From contig NZ_CP065511.1 of NCBI RefSeq assembly GCF_022811925.1, positions 4,271,501 to 4,335,500 on the forward strand: a stretch of DNA of 64,000 nucleotides. The letters are read 5' to 3'. The notes below the pieces were generated by a model. It saw nothing but the letters and a program-made list of their open reading frames with translations, had not been told where the DNA came from and made no database searches. The position numbers were made by a program, and so were the translations under genes. Below, piece after piece: positions 56,076 to 64,000 of this stretch; position 1 is the first letter of the stretch, and each line of letters opens with the position of its first letter. This DNA is from Cytobacillus oceanisediminis (GTDB lineage: Bacteria > Bacillota > Bacilli > Bacillales > Cytobacillaceae).

Positions 56076-57608
56076 CTATTCTATTTGGTTTAATAGCTTT
56101 TGATACTCTTCCTGATCCGGTTTAAGACCAGCGGCTTTTTGAGCATGATGCCTTGCTTTTTCCGGGTCTTCTTCATCTAAATAGATCAGTGCCAGATTAT
56201 AATGTGCTTCGTGGAAAGAAGCTTCTTCCTTAACCACATGGAGAAGATGCACTTTTGCTTCTTCCGGTTGTCCCACTTTTATTTCCGCATATGATAACAG
56301 AAAATAAGCTTCCGGGGAAGCGTTCCCTTCATTAACAAAATCAGCAAGCATAGAACGAGCCTGTTCATACTCTTCAGCATGTATATGCTCCTGGGCCATC
56401 ACCATTGCAGTCTGTTCATTTAAAAGTCTTCCTGGTTCATTGAAACCATATTTCAACAATCCAGCAGCCAGACAGAATGATGCTGCTAAAAACAGGAACT
56501 GAAGCAATGGACGTTTCTTCTTGGGAAAATGCACAATTCCAGTAGCAAGAAATCCGCCAATCAGCCCGCCGATATGGCCAGCGTTATCAATCCCTGGAAT
56601 GGTAAACCCAAATGCAAGGTTTATTCCCAATACCACAAGTATATTAAATCCCATTGTTCGGAAGAAAAGACTAGGATAAATGAGCCCAAAATATAAAAGT
56701 GCTCCAAAACAGCCAAAAATAGCTCCGCTTGCCCCAGCTGAAAGTGTAGGGCTAAAAATAAAACTGGCTAATGTCCCGCCAAAACCAGCAGCCAAATAGA
56801 TAAATAGGAACCTTATATTTCCATACACGCGTTCCACTGCCGAACCAAGATAAAATAAGGCAAGTGTATTCATTAATAAATGCAGCAGCCCAATATGAAG
56901 AACAATCGGGGTCAAAAACCTCCACCATTCCCCCTCAAGAATTAATGGGTTAAATTTAGCTCCATACTTAATTAAAGTCGATGTATCTGTGCTCCCGCCC
57001 ATTGCTTCCAAAAATAAAAAAACAGAAACTTGAATAAAAATGAATATATACGTAAAGAATGGCTTCCCAAAATTAAACATTTCCTTTTCTTTCTTTGCTG
57101 TTTTCACAGCTTTAGAAAGAGCAGCATGCTTCAGAGCATCAACATCCATTTCCGTATAATTTCCGGACAGAAGCGTTAATGGCTTTTCAAAAATGGCCTC
57201 AACCGCACTTAGGCTATCCGGTTTGCCGGACTGAATGATTAGGGTTTGGACAGAGGCTTTCGCATTTTCAGGCATGAAGGGGTCTGTGATGCGGAATTCA
57301 TAGTCATCCACAGGCAGGTACTTAGTGACATAGATATTTAATACCGGCATCTCCCTTTTGCCAAGCTGCTTCCTGACAGATTCTGCTTTTTGGGCAGTAA
57401 CTTCAATATCCCGCTGCATCCAATTGCTCCAGTCAAGATTATATTTTAAGAGCCTGATTGCCTTTATCGTTTTATGCTCCATCTTTTCAAGCCATAATTC
57501 ATCCTGATCTCCAGATAGCTGAATCATTCTGTACCCCTGATCAGATATGAAATAATCAGCAAGTTTCCAAAATAAATAATCCTCTTGAACGGCCAATTCT
57601 TCCCCCAC
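56076..57608 (-). CDS. gluP: Rhomboid intramembrane protease GluP with TPR tail
   Basis: 510 residues: a cytoplasmic N domain (1-180), seven membrane helices (about 183-385) and a TPR-like C-terminal region (about 395-510, ALIYLDEEDPEKARHHAQKAAGLKP). The catalytic dyad is S294 in GASGAIFG and H345 in AGHIGGLIGG; N247 lies in LMNTLALF. The B. subtilis relative YqgP cleaves the magnesium transporter MgtE and acts as an adaptor for FtsH. Confidence 0.95.
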   Translation of the reverse strand: MGEELAVQEDYLFWKLADYFISDQGYRMIQLSGDQDELWLEKMEHKTIKAIRLLKYNLDWSNWMQRDIEVTAQKAESVRKQLGKREMPVLNIYVTKYLPVDDYEFRITDPFMPENAKASVQTLIIQSGKPDSLSAVEAIFEKPLTLLSGNYTEMDVDALKHAALSKAVKTAKKEKEMFNFGKPFFTYIFIFIQVSVFLFLEAMGGSTDTSTLIKYGAKFNPLILEGEWWRFLTPIVLHIGLLHLLMNTLALFYLGSAVERVYGNIRFLFIYLAAGFGGTLASFIFSPTLSAGASGAIFGCFGALLYFGLIYPSLFFRTMGFNILVVLGINLAFGFTIPGIDNAGHIGGLIGGFLATGIVHFPKKKRPLLQFLFLAASFCLAAGLLKYGFNEPGRLLNEQTAMVMAQEHIHAEEYEQARSMLADFVNEGNASPEAYFLLSYAEIKVGQPEEAKVHLLHVVKEEASFHEAHYNLALIYLDEEDPEKARHHAQKAAGLKPDQEEYQKLLNQIE

Positions 57609-57701
57609 TCTCTATATGTTGCAATGATTACAATACTTTATTTAACTATAGGCAAAAAAGAAACCTTTTGTAAAAGAAAAAGCACCTAAATATTTATCCA
57701 A

Positions 57702-57730
57702 AATAAAAAGACCATTACGGTCTTTTTACT
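57702..57730 (-). terminator. Terminator after yqgO
   Basis: Minus strand: AAAAAGACC, GTAAT loop, GGTCTTTTT then TATTTT. Four bases beyond the stop. Confidence 0.82.
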
Positions 57731-57733
57731 TCT

Positions 57734-57934
57734 TTATTGCCGCCCTTCCGATGGCCCAGAAGAGAAAACAGAGCTCATCATCCTGTCGCGGACAAGCGGA
57801 AAACTCATTACTGAAGTGACTAGCAGTTTCCGCAAAAAGACATTCCCAAAAATAACATTAATCAATCGATACCGGTTATGATAGGCAAAGTAAGTGCCAA
57901 GCCCTATCATAAATATAGATAGTAATCGAGACAT
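57734..57934 (-). CDS. yqgO: Small membrane protein, YqgO-like
   Basis: 66 residues. N-terminal hydrophobic helix (LLSIFMIGLGTYFAYHN), a second amphipathic part and a Ser/Gly/Arg-rich tail. GGAGGG ribosome site. Called YqgO by size and position beside gluP; sequence identity to it could not be checked. Confidence 0.7.
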   Translation of the reverse strand: MSRLLSIFMIGLGTYFAYHNRYRLINVIFGNVFLRKLLVTSVMSFPLVRDRMMSSVFSSGPSEGRQ

Positions 57935-58027
57935 TAAAAATCCCTCCTCTTCCTTATTGTGAGAAGAGGAAATAATTTTTATCCATGCTTCAGAACAAAA
58001 TAAAATTCGCCCCCCATTGCAAGCTGA

Positions 58028-59020
<993 letters not shown>

Positions 59021-59029
59021 TTAGTCCCT

Positions 59030-59818
59030 TTATGTCAATAGAATATATAGAAGCATTCCCACCGAGGCAGAAGCTAAACCTGAAAAAAAATTAACAAAGT
59101 CATTATCTGCAAAACGCCTGCCTTTTACCAAAGTGGCCGGCTGCCCGCAATGTTCGGTTTTTTCAATGTTTGCATTGCACACCAGGCACTTGTATTCAGC
59201 CTGAAAAAAAGCTCCCAATATGGAATCAATCAGATTTCCCGCAAATCCAAAGATCCCAATAAGTAAAGCCTCATAAAGTGAAACACTGAACAGCATGAAT
59301 GACAGAAGTCCAATAGCAAAAGAACCTGACAAAGCTGCAATTGTGCCCAAAATGCTGACAGCACCTGAAGTTCCCGTTTCTATTGCCTTCCAGGTCCTCA
59401 ATGAAATGGGAGGTTTTTTACTTAATGAGCCAATTTCTGATGCCCAGGTATCTGAGTTCGCTGCAGCCAGGCCGATTAGAAATGCTATCAGCCAAACCGG
59501 TGATGGATTCAGAAGATAAAATATGCTGGCAATAGCAGCTATTCCTCCGTTTGCTGCCACCTGCTGCCAATCCCTTCTTGACCCTTTTGCATGCTTATTT
59601 TCGAATGTCTCTTTTCTATGGCTTTTAAATTTTGACCAAAAGCTTGAACTAGCAAAAAAGAACCCCAGCACAAGGAGACCGTAAAAACCAAATCCCCAGC
59701 CTGTTGCCGAGCCCACAATGAATGCAGCTATACTGCCTGAAAAGGTCAGCAATTGAAAATAATACCCGGCTAGCGCTGTGATCAATATAAAAATAACAAT
59801 AACTATAGATTCAAGCAT
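59030..59818 (-). CDS. DUF92 family integral membrane protein
   Basis: 262 residues, six or seven membrane helices, with the family marks ASSSFWSKFKS, KGSRRDWQQVAANGG and AAANSDTWASEIGSLS. A Cys pair occurs near the C terminus (CLVCNANIEKTEHC). Plant and cyanobacterial relatives (VTE6-type) are phytyl-phosphate kinases; the Firmicute role is unproven. Overlaps the cyclo-ligase gene by eight bases. Confidence 0.88.
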   Translation of the reverse strand: MLESIVIVIFILITALAGYYFQLLTFSGSIAAFIVGSATGWGFGFYGLLVLGFFFASSSFWSKFKSHRKETFENKHAKGSRRDWQQVAANGGIAAIASIFYLLNPSPVWLIAFLIGLAAANSDTWASEIGSLSKKPPISLRTWKAIETGTSGAVSILGTIAALSGSFAIGLLSFMLFSVSLYEALLIGIFGFAGNLIDSILGAFFQAEYKCLVCNANIEKTEHCGQPATLVKGRRFADNDFVNFFSGLASASVGMLLYILLT

Positions 59819-60386
59819 CGCCGGATGCCCACACCCGCTGATCCGTAATAATCATTTCCACCGGCTTGTCATGGTTTTCCACTTGAACACCGTTTATAAG
59901 CTGCAGCTCAAATGCCAGTGAAACGGTTCTTCCTTTATAGTGCTCGAGAAACCGATCATAATAGCCTCCCCCAAATCCGAGGCGGAAGCCGTTTTTCATG
60001 TATGCCAGCCCGGGTACGATTAAAGTTTCGATTTCCTCACTGCGAACTTCATTAGTTTTTTCTGGACTTGGCTCCCATAATCCAAAGTACACAGACTCCA
60101 AATCCCTGAAGCTATTCAGTTCACGGAACACCATTTGCTTTGAGCGGGGAATGCACTTCGGGACAGCAACCCTTTTTCCTTCTTCCCATGCTTTTCTGAT
60201 AATCTGCCACGTATCCGCCTCTGGCGGCTTTGAAACCGTTATTCCTATTGTTTTAGCCTGAAGCCATAAAGGGCTTCTAAAAAGGCTGCAGGCAATTTCA
60301 TAGGATAGCTGTTCATACTCAGGCTTGCTCAATTTCTTCATTCTTTCCAGCATCTGCTTTCTAAGCGCCTTTTTATCCATTTCCAT
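59811..60386 (-). CDS. yqgN: 5-formyltetrahydrofolate cyclo-ligase
   Basis: Converts 5-formyl-THF to 5,10-methenyl-THF using ATP. 191 residues from 60386 after GGAGGG: N-terminal KKALRKQMLERMKKLS and the ATP-binding GFRLGFGGGYYDRFL (about 130-144), with VPGLAYMKNG before it. Position matches B. subtilis yqgN next to rpmG. Confidence 0.95.
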   Translation of the reverse strand: MEMDKKALRKQMLERMKKLSKPEYEQLSYEIACSLFRSPLWLQAKTIGITVSKPPEADTWQIIRKAWEEGKRVAVPKCIPRSKQMVFRELNSFRDLESVYFGLWEPSPEKTNEVRSEEIETLIVPGLAYMKNGFRLGFGGGYYDRFLEHYKGRTVSLAFELQLINGVQVENHDKPVEMIITDQRVWASGDA

Positions 60387-60473
60387 ATCAAACCCTCCAA
60401 CAGAAGATGACATCTGCAAAGCCCCTCAATAATTTATCCAAAAAAGGGAAGTATACCCATAAAAAAAGTCAAC

Positions 60474-60500
60474 AAAAAAAGCAGTAGGAATGATCCTACC
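60474..60500 (-). terminator. Terminator after rpmG
   Basis: Minus strand: GTAGGA, TCAT loop, TCCTAC then TGCTTTTTTT. Located three bases beyond the stop. Confidence 0.82.
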
Positions 60501-60502
60501 AC

Positions 60503-60652
60503 TTATTTTGTTTCACGATGTGTAGTCGAACGCTTATCTCTTGGGCAATATTTTTTAAGCTCAAGACGATCTGGATTATTTCGTTTATTTTTTTTAGAAA
60601 TATAGTTACGATCTCCACATTCTGTGCAAGCTAACGTAATGTTTACACGCAT
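60503..60652 (-). CDS. rpmG: 50S ribosomal protein L33
   Basis: 49 residues starting [19 protein letters not shown], with the zinc-ribbon cysteine pair CTEC at positions 9 and 12. The second pair is reduced to one Cys (KKYCPRDKR), so this is a Cys-poor type. Ribosome site GGAGGG. B. subtilis has rpmGA at this place. Confidence 0.95.
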   Translation of the reverse strand: MRVNITLACTECGDRNYISKKNKRNNPDRLELKKYCPRDKRSTTHRETK

Positions 60653-60729
60653 GTAATTTCCCTCCAAACTATGTTCAAACTAGTTCGTTCATACGACTTT
60701 TCTATAATATCACTTTTTAAATCGAAATG

Positions 60730-61377
60730 CTAGTACGTTTTTTTAAAAGTATCCTCTTTAACCCTGCCTATTAGCAGGTTGTTATACTGAAGGATTTCTG
60801 ATTTGCTGTCCCCGTTAATAATCCATGATTCTCCTTCCACTGTCCCTCTTCCATTGAATACTGCATTAAGTGAGAAGACACTTATGGCATTTCCCTGAAC
60901 CATAGGATGATATTTTAAAGTTCCTTTCATTCTGCAGTTCCAAATTTGGTCACTGTATACGTTCCAGTAAGGCTGAATCGTACACTCTTCCATTTTTTTG
61001 CCGTTTAGCTGCCCATTAACCAAAAACAGCTTGGAATCAGCCAAATGAAAGATGACATTTTCTGCGGGAGAAATGAATGAGAGATGTTCACGGGAAGAGT
61101 ACTCATGTCTGTGCTGCAATAAGAGCTTAATCGTTCTGGGCTCGTCTACATGGTTAGTAATATAGCTTTTAAAATATGAAATTTTAGAGTGTATTTTTTC
61201 TGTCTTAATTTGAACAGAAATATTTTCATCAGGAAATATCTCTTTGCTGCCATTCTCCATCCAGAAAGTTTTCCCGTCTATCCATAAACCCGGAATCATT
61301 TTCAATTTCCCAATCGGCGCTTTCTCCATTTCTTCATAAACATCAGATTGAATCCAATTTAATGTATTCATCTTCAT
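60730..61377 (-). CDS. Uncharacterised protein (215 residues)
   Basis: Beta-rich, aromatic-rich protein (GLWIDGKTFWMENGSKEIFP, PYWNVYSDQIWNC) without signal peptide or membrane helix. The layout suggests a beta-sandwich or jelly-roll, perhaps a carbohydrate-binding fold, but this is inference. It lies 57 bases downstream of the GT4 gene on the same strand with no terminator between, so it probably belongs to the same operon. Start is 61377 or two codons later. Confidence 0.8.
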   Translation of the reverse strand: MKMNTLNWIQSDVYEEMEKAPIGKLKMIPGLWIDGKTFWMENGSKEIFPDENISVQIKTEKIHSKISYFKSYITNHVDEPRTIKLLLQHRHEYSSREHLSFISPAENVIFHLADSKLFLVNGQLNGKKMEECTIQPYWNVYSDQIWNCRMKGTLKYHPMVQGNAISVFSLNAVFNGRGTVEGESWIINGDSKSEILQYNNLLIGRVKEDTFKKTY

Positions 61378-61434
61378 GCACCTTTTTCTATAATTTTTTT
61401 AACGTCATTTAAAGGAAGGCAGAATATACAAAAA

Positions 61435-62670
61435 TCAAACAAGGTCTTCAAGCTTATGGCTGATTAGGGTTTCCTGGAATACTCTTTTGGTTTCCTCCGC
61501 AATGCGTCCCCAGCTGAATAGGCTTTCTGCGACCTTTTGACCTTGTCTGCCAATTGTAAGGACTGCTTTTGGATCTTCAAGGAGAGCGGACGCCTGCTCT
61601 ATGAAACTGTCAGGATCTCCCGGGGTCATGAACAGTCCGGAATATCGATGTTTTATTATCCCCTTTAACCCGCCAGTGTTAGATACTATCGCCGGTTTTC
61701 CGGCAATCATTGCTTCGAGGGCAACAATGCCAAATGGCTCATAATAACTTGGAAAAACAGCGAACTCACACTTCAGAAAGAGAGCTGCTCTTTGCATATC
61801 ATTAATAAATCCCGGAAAATGAATTACATCGTCCACTTTCAGTTCTTTCGCTTTTTTTCTGTGCGCTTCAAGCATAGGACCTTTGCCGGCTATAATTAAA
61901 TAAGTATCCGGGTACTTTTCTTTTATAATAGGCGCTGCGTCGATCAAGGTATCAAACCCTTTTTCCCTGACCATCCGCCCAATGGAAAATATCAGCCTGC
62001 CTCCTTTCTTTACCTGCAGCCCCTCCAATAAACAGTCTGGGTCATCAAGCAGGGGTTCCTTGCTGATTCCGTTTGCGATAACAGACATTTTTTCACTTTC
62101 GATAGCAAATTGCTGAAGTACTTCTTCCTTCATATATTCACTGCAGACAATAACCTGATCTGACCCTAGTATCAGCTGCTCTTCTTTTCTATGGATAAAC
62201 TTCTGCAATTCTGTGTAAATCCCATTATTCCTTCCATATTCGGTTGCATGTATAGTCGTGATTAATGGACACTGTAAACTCTCCTTTAATGACAGGCCGC
62301 ATGCACCTACAAGCCAGTCATGTGCGTGGATGAGCTCGAAGCGGTGGAAGGATGACAGTTCATTGGCTTTATGCTCCATCGCCAAATTCAATCCTAAAAT
62401 CCAATGCAAAAAGTTAGGATCTTTTTCATTAAGCGGTTTAACTCGATGTATATAGATACCATCTTTAAGTTCAGTGCTGGAAAGATCGCCCCGATTAGCT
62501 GTCAGAATATGGACCTCATAATCCTGTTTCAATCCTCCGGCGAGTCCATGCACATGTCTTGATAAGCCGCCAACAACATGTGGAGGATATTCCCACGTAA
62601 GAAGAAGGACCTTAGGTAAACCTTTATGGCAGCTATCTTTATTTCGCTCAGCAGTTACTGTTTCCATCAT
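61435..62670 (-). CDS. GT4-family glycosyltransferase
   Basis: 411 residues, GT-B fold. The N domain starts LLLTWEYPPHVVGGLSRHVHGLAGGL, as in glycogen-synthase-like GT4 enzymes, with IHAHDWLVG and ATEYGRN. The C domain has SIGRMVREKGFDTLIDA and the nucleotide-sugar motif EPFGIVALEAMIAGKPAIV. A soluble retaining transferase; donor and acceptor unknown. It starts within the end of the DUF4912 gene (ATGA overlap), so they are co-translated. The B. subtilis region has a related gene, yqgM. Confidence 0.9.
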   Translation of the reverse strand: MMETVTAERNKDSCHKGLPKVLLLTWEYPPHVVGGLSRHVHGLAGGLKQDYEVHILTANRGDLSSTELKDGIYIHRVKPLNEKDPNFLHWILGLNLAMEHKANELSSFHRFELIHAHDWLVGACGLSLKESLQCPLITTIHATEYGRNNGIYTELQKFIHRKEEQLILGSDQVIVCSEYMKEEVLQQFAIESEKMSVIANGISKEPLLDDPDCLLEGLQVKKGGRLIFSIGRMVREKGFDTLIDAAPIIKEKYPDTYLIIAGKGPMLEAHRKKAKELKVDDVIHFPGFINDMQRAALFLKCEFAVFPSYYEPFGIVALEAMIAGKPAIVSNTGGLKGIIKHRYSGLFMTPGDPDSFIEQASALLEDPKAVLTIGRQGQKVAESLFSWGRIAEETKRVFQETLISHKLEDLV

Positions 62671-63299
62671 TCTTCTCCTTCACTCATTGATTCATAATAA
62701 GTGTATGTACTCACATTCACAGTCCATTCAGCAGGCTGCTTCTCAGCTTCGCCTTTTCCAGATGATTGATAAAGCATTTCCTCAGAAGTATGAATTGCTT
62801 CTGAGCGCAGCAATGGGAAGAAATGGGTTTCTGTCAATTTTATACCCAGTTCTACACAATACACCTTACCAGGTTTGAGCCCTTTGAAGATCCATTCTGA
62901 CTGATGGGACAGGATTACTTCATGATCAGAGACCGCATTGGCGCCATCAAAATTAATACCGGTAACATCATAGATTCTTAAAGATTTTCTCATGGAAGAG
63001 ACAGGCTCGTCCAAGTAAAGTGAAGCCATCTTCTCTTTATGATTAGATAATTTCCATAATACTTTTACCTTATCAGATGTTAAGCGTGTTAATATCAATT
63101 GATCTTTCGTTTTTTTAGGAACGGCATTTTCTTCAGCTGTCACCTTATTCCTGGCAGAATCCTCGCTGTCGCGTTTTGCTTTATTTTGGATAAGTTTGGT
63201 CCATTGATATTGCACTTTTCCTACTGTTGTATCAAGCTCACTGGCAATTTTGCGAAATGAAAGCCCCCTGCGGCGAAGCTTAATAATTTCATCGATCAT
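62667..63299 (-). CDS. DUF4912 protein with N-terminal helix-turn-helix
   Basis: 210 residues. The first 40 look like a short helix-turn-helix (IIKLRRRGLSFRKIASELD). A linker follows, then a DUF4912 domain (about 70-185) with RIYDVTGINFDGANAVSDHE and FKGLKPGKVYCVELG. ATG at 63299 after AGAGG. As I recall, DUF4912 genes in other phyla often sit beside GT4 transferases and GH57/branching-enzyme genes, suggesting a part in polysaccharide synthesis; here no branching enzyme is nearby. Confidence 0.85.
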   Translation of the reverse strand: MIDEIIKLRRRGLSFRKIASELDTTVGKVQYQWTKLIQNKAKRDSEDSARNKVTAEENAVPKKTKDQLILTRLTSDKVKVLWKLSNHKEKMASLYLDEPVSSMRKSLRIYDVTGINFDGANAVSDHEVILSHQSEWIFKGLKPGKVYCVELGIKLTETHFFPLLRSEAIHTSEEMLYQSSGKGEAEKQPAEWTVNVSTYTYYESMSEGEE

Positions 63300-63623
63300 A
63301 CCCGGCACCTCTTGTATTTATTTTCATAAGCCACTAAAAAAGGGATATATATGACAAAAAGCAAAATTTTATGACTATTTATATAACTCAATGTTATCAC
63401 TGATATGGATAGCCTACAATGAACGGAAATTGTCGCTTCCTGCGAATGCACATGCCTGCTTGAATATAAATAAGAAAAAAATTTTCAAAGTTTGCCGGGA
63501 TGCTTTTTCGACAGAGCTCCAGCGACAAAAATCTTTAATTTTCACCCGTTTATGGATTGCATATCGAAATTTGTCAATTTTGATGGTAAAATATTTCTGT
63601 TCAATGAATATGAGGTGACTTTT
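63300..63623. promoter_or_regulatory. Divergent promoter region with Spo0A-box-like sites
   Basis: The 324-bp gap has TGTCGAAAAA on the minus strand (63504-63513) and TTTGTCAA on the plus strand (63570-63577), both close to the 0A box TTTGTCRAA. Weaker TTGTCGC sites lie near 63429 and 63523. An open frame at 63391-63618 has no ribosome site or family features and is probably chance. Confidence 0.4.
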
Positions 63624-64000
63624 TTGGAATCAATCATGCTGGCATTATTGATCTTGTCTATAGGGCTATTTATTCTTTCAGTGTTCTTGAAAGATCCTTA
63701 TAAAGAGCTGCGCGAAGAAATGGACCAAATGTCCATGCAGCAGATTCAGGAAATGTATCAGATTAAAAAGAAATTAAAAGTATTGGAAGAAGAACTGCTG
63801 GTGGCTGACGAACCCTATATTCAGCACGTTCAGCACGTTCCTGCAGACTCTTCTGCTCATTCCTTAGTGAAAAGGGAAGTTCATGAAATTATAAAAAATC
63901 AGGTGATGCTGCTTACCAGGCAAGGATTGTCAGTAGAGCAGATTGCCAGACAATCATCACTCTCTCCTGATGAAGTAAGGACCATTCAAACAGAAATGAA
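63624..64000 (+). CDS. Membrane-anchored coiled-coil protein with HTH-like end, partial
   Basis: TTG start at 63624 after GAGGTGA; the window ends before the stop, so only about 125 codons are seen. It has an N-terminal membrane helix (IMLALLILSIGLFILSVFL), a coiled coil (about 30-65, EEMDQMSMQQIQEMYQIKKK) and a linker with a short repeated QHV unit. A helix-turn-helix-like segment follows (RQGLSVEQIARQSSLSPDEV). I do not know the family name with certainty. Divergent from the DUF4912 operon. Confidence 0.75.
   Translation, partial: MESIMLALLILSIGLFILSVFLKDPYKELREEMDQMSMQQIQEMYQIKKKLKVLEEELLVADEPYIQHVQHVPADSSAHSLVKREVHEIIKNQVMLLTRQGLSVEQIARQSSLSPDEVRTIQTEM

Noticed and set aside
63391..63618. 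75-codon open frame upstream of the last gene
   Set aside because: No ribosome site, crosses putative regulatory sites, and has no family-like features.

Overview
The window is a contiguous, gene-dense stretch of the chromosome of an endospore-forming Bacillaceae (Firmicutes). It carries spo0A, spoIVB, the whole spoIIIA operon, splB, a SpoVAF-type germination channel gene and the comG pseudopilus operon. Gene order closely follows the Bacillus subtilis block from spo0A back through the yqh and yqg genes. The exact genus cannot be fixed from the sequence; a Cytobacillus- or Mesobacillus-like relative is a reasonable guess. No CRISPR array, prophage, insertion sequence or rRNA operon was seen.

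Layout. 1-14.8 kb, minus strand: spo0A, spoIVB, recN, argR, a TlyA-type methyltransferase, dxs, ispA, xseB, xseA, folD, nusB, an Asp23-family gene (yqhY), accC and accB. 15.2-20.5 kb: spoIIIAA to spoIIIAH, driven by a textbook sigma-E promoter. 20.6-23 kb, plus strand: an alkaline phosphatase, a SIMPL-domain protein and a 55-residue orphan, inserted where B. subtilis has yqhV. 23-28.8 kb: efp, yqhT, aroQ, yqhR, yqhP, yqhO and splB. 29-31.5 kb: a class II (B12-dependent) ribonucleotide reductase preceded by two NrdR-like boxes. 31.9-37.7 kb: lipM, yqhL and gcvPB-gcvPA-gcvT under a tandem glycine riboswitch; LipM makes the lipoyl group needed by the glycine cleavage H protein, so these genes are functionally linked. 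37.9-40.6 kb: yqhH, yqhG and yqzE. The sinI-sinR-tasA biofilm block found here in B. subtilis is absent. 40.7-45.1 kb: aroK and comGA-GG. 45.3-50.3 kb: tRNA-Gln, mgsR, a cysteine-rich helix-turn-helix regulator, yqgY, a MidA-type methyltransferase, yqgX, an orphan, yqgW and yqgV. 50.3-60.7 kb: yqgU, yqgT, glcK, yqgQ, SpoVAF-type gene, gluP, yqgO, ldh, a DUF92 protein, a 5-formyl-THF cyclo-ligase and rpmG. 60.7-64 kb: an unrecognised gene, a GT4 glycosyltransferase, a DUF4912 protein, and the start of a membrane-anchored coiled-coil protein cut by the window edge.

Most of the window is ordinary conserved chromosome. I did not find a clear new defence or mobile system. The items most worth a second look are regulatory: a near-consensus FapR operator on the accB-accC promoter, tandem NrdR boxes before nrdJ, and a probable ATT start codon in spoIIIAD. 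Also notable are a SufR-like regulator with a ribosome-site hairpin, a DUF4912/GT4 operon with Spo0A-box-like sites, and a pair of diverged palindromic repeats between argR and recN. Rho-independent terminators are plentiful and delimit most transcription units; several serve convergent gene pairs.
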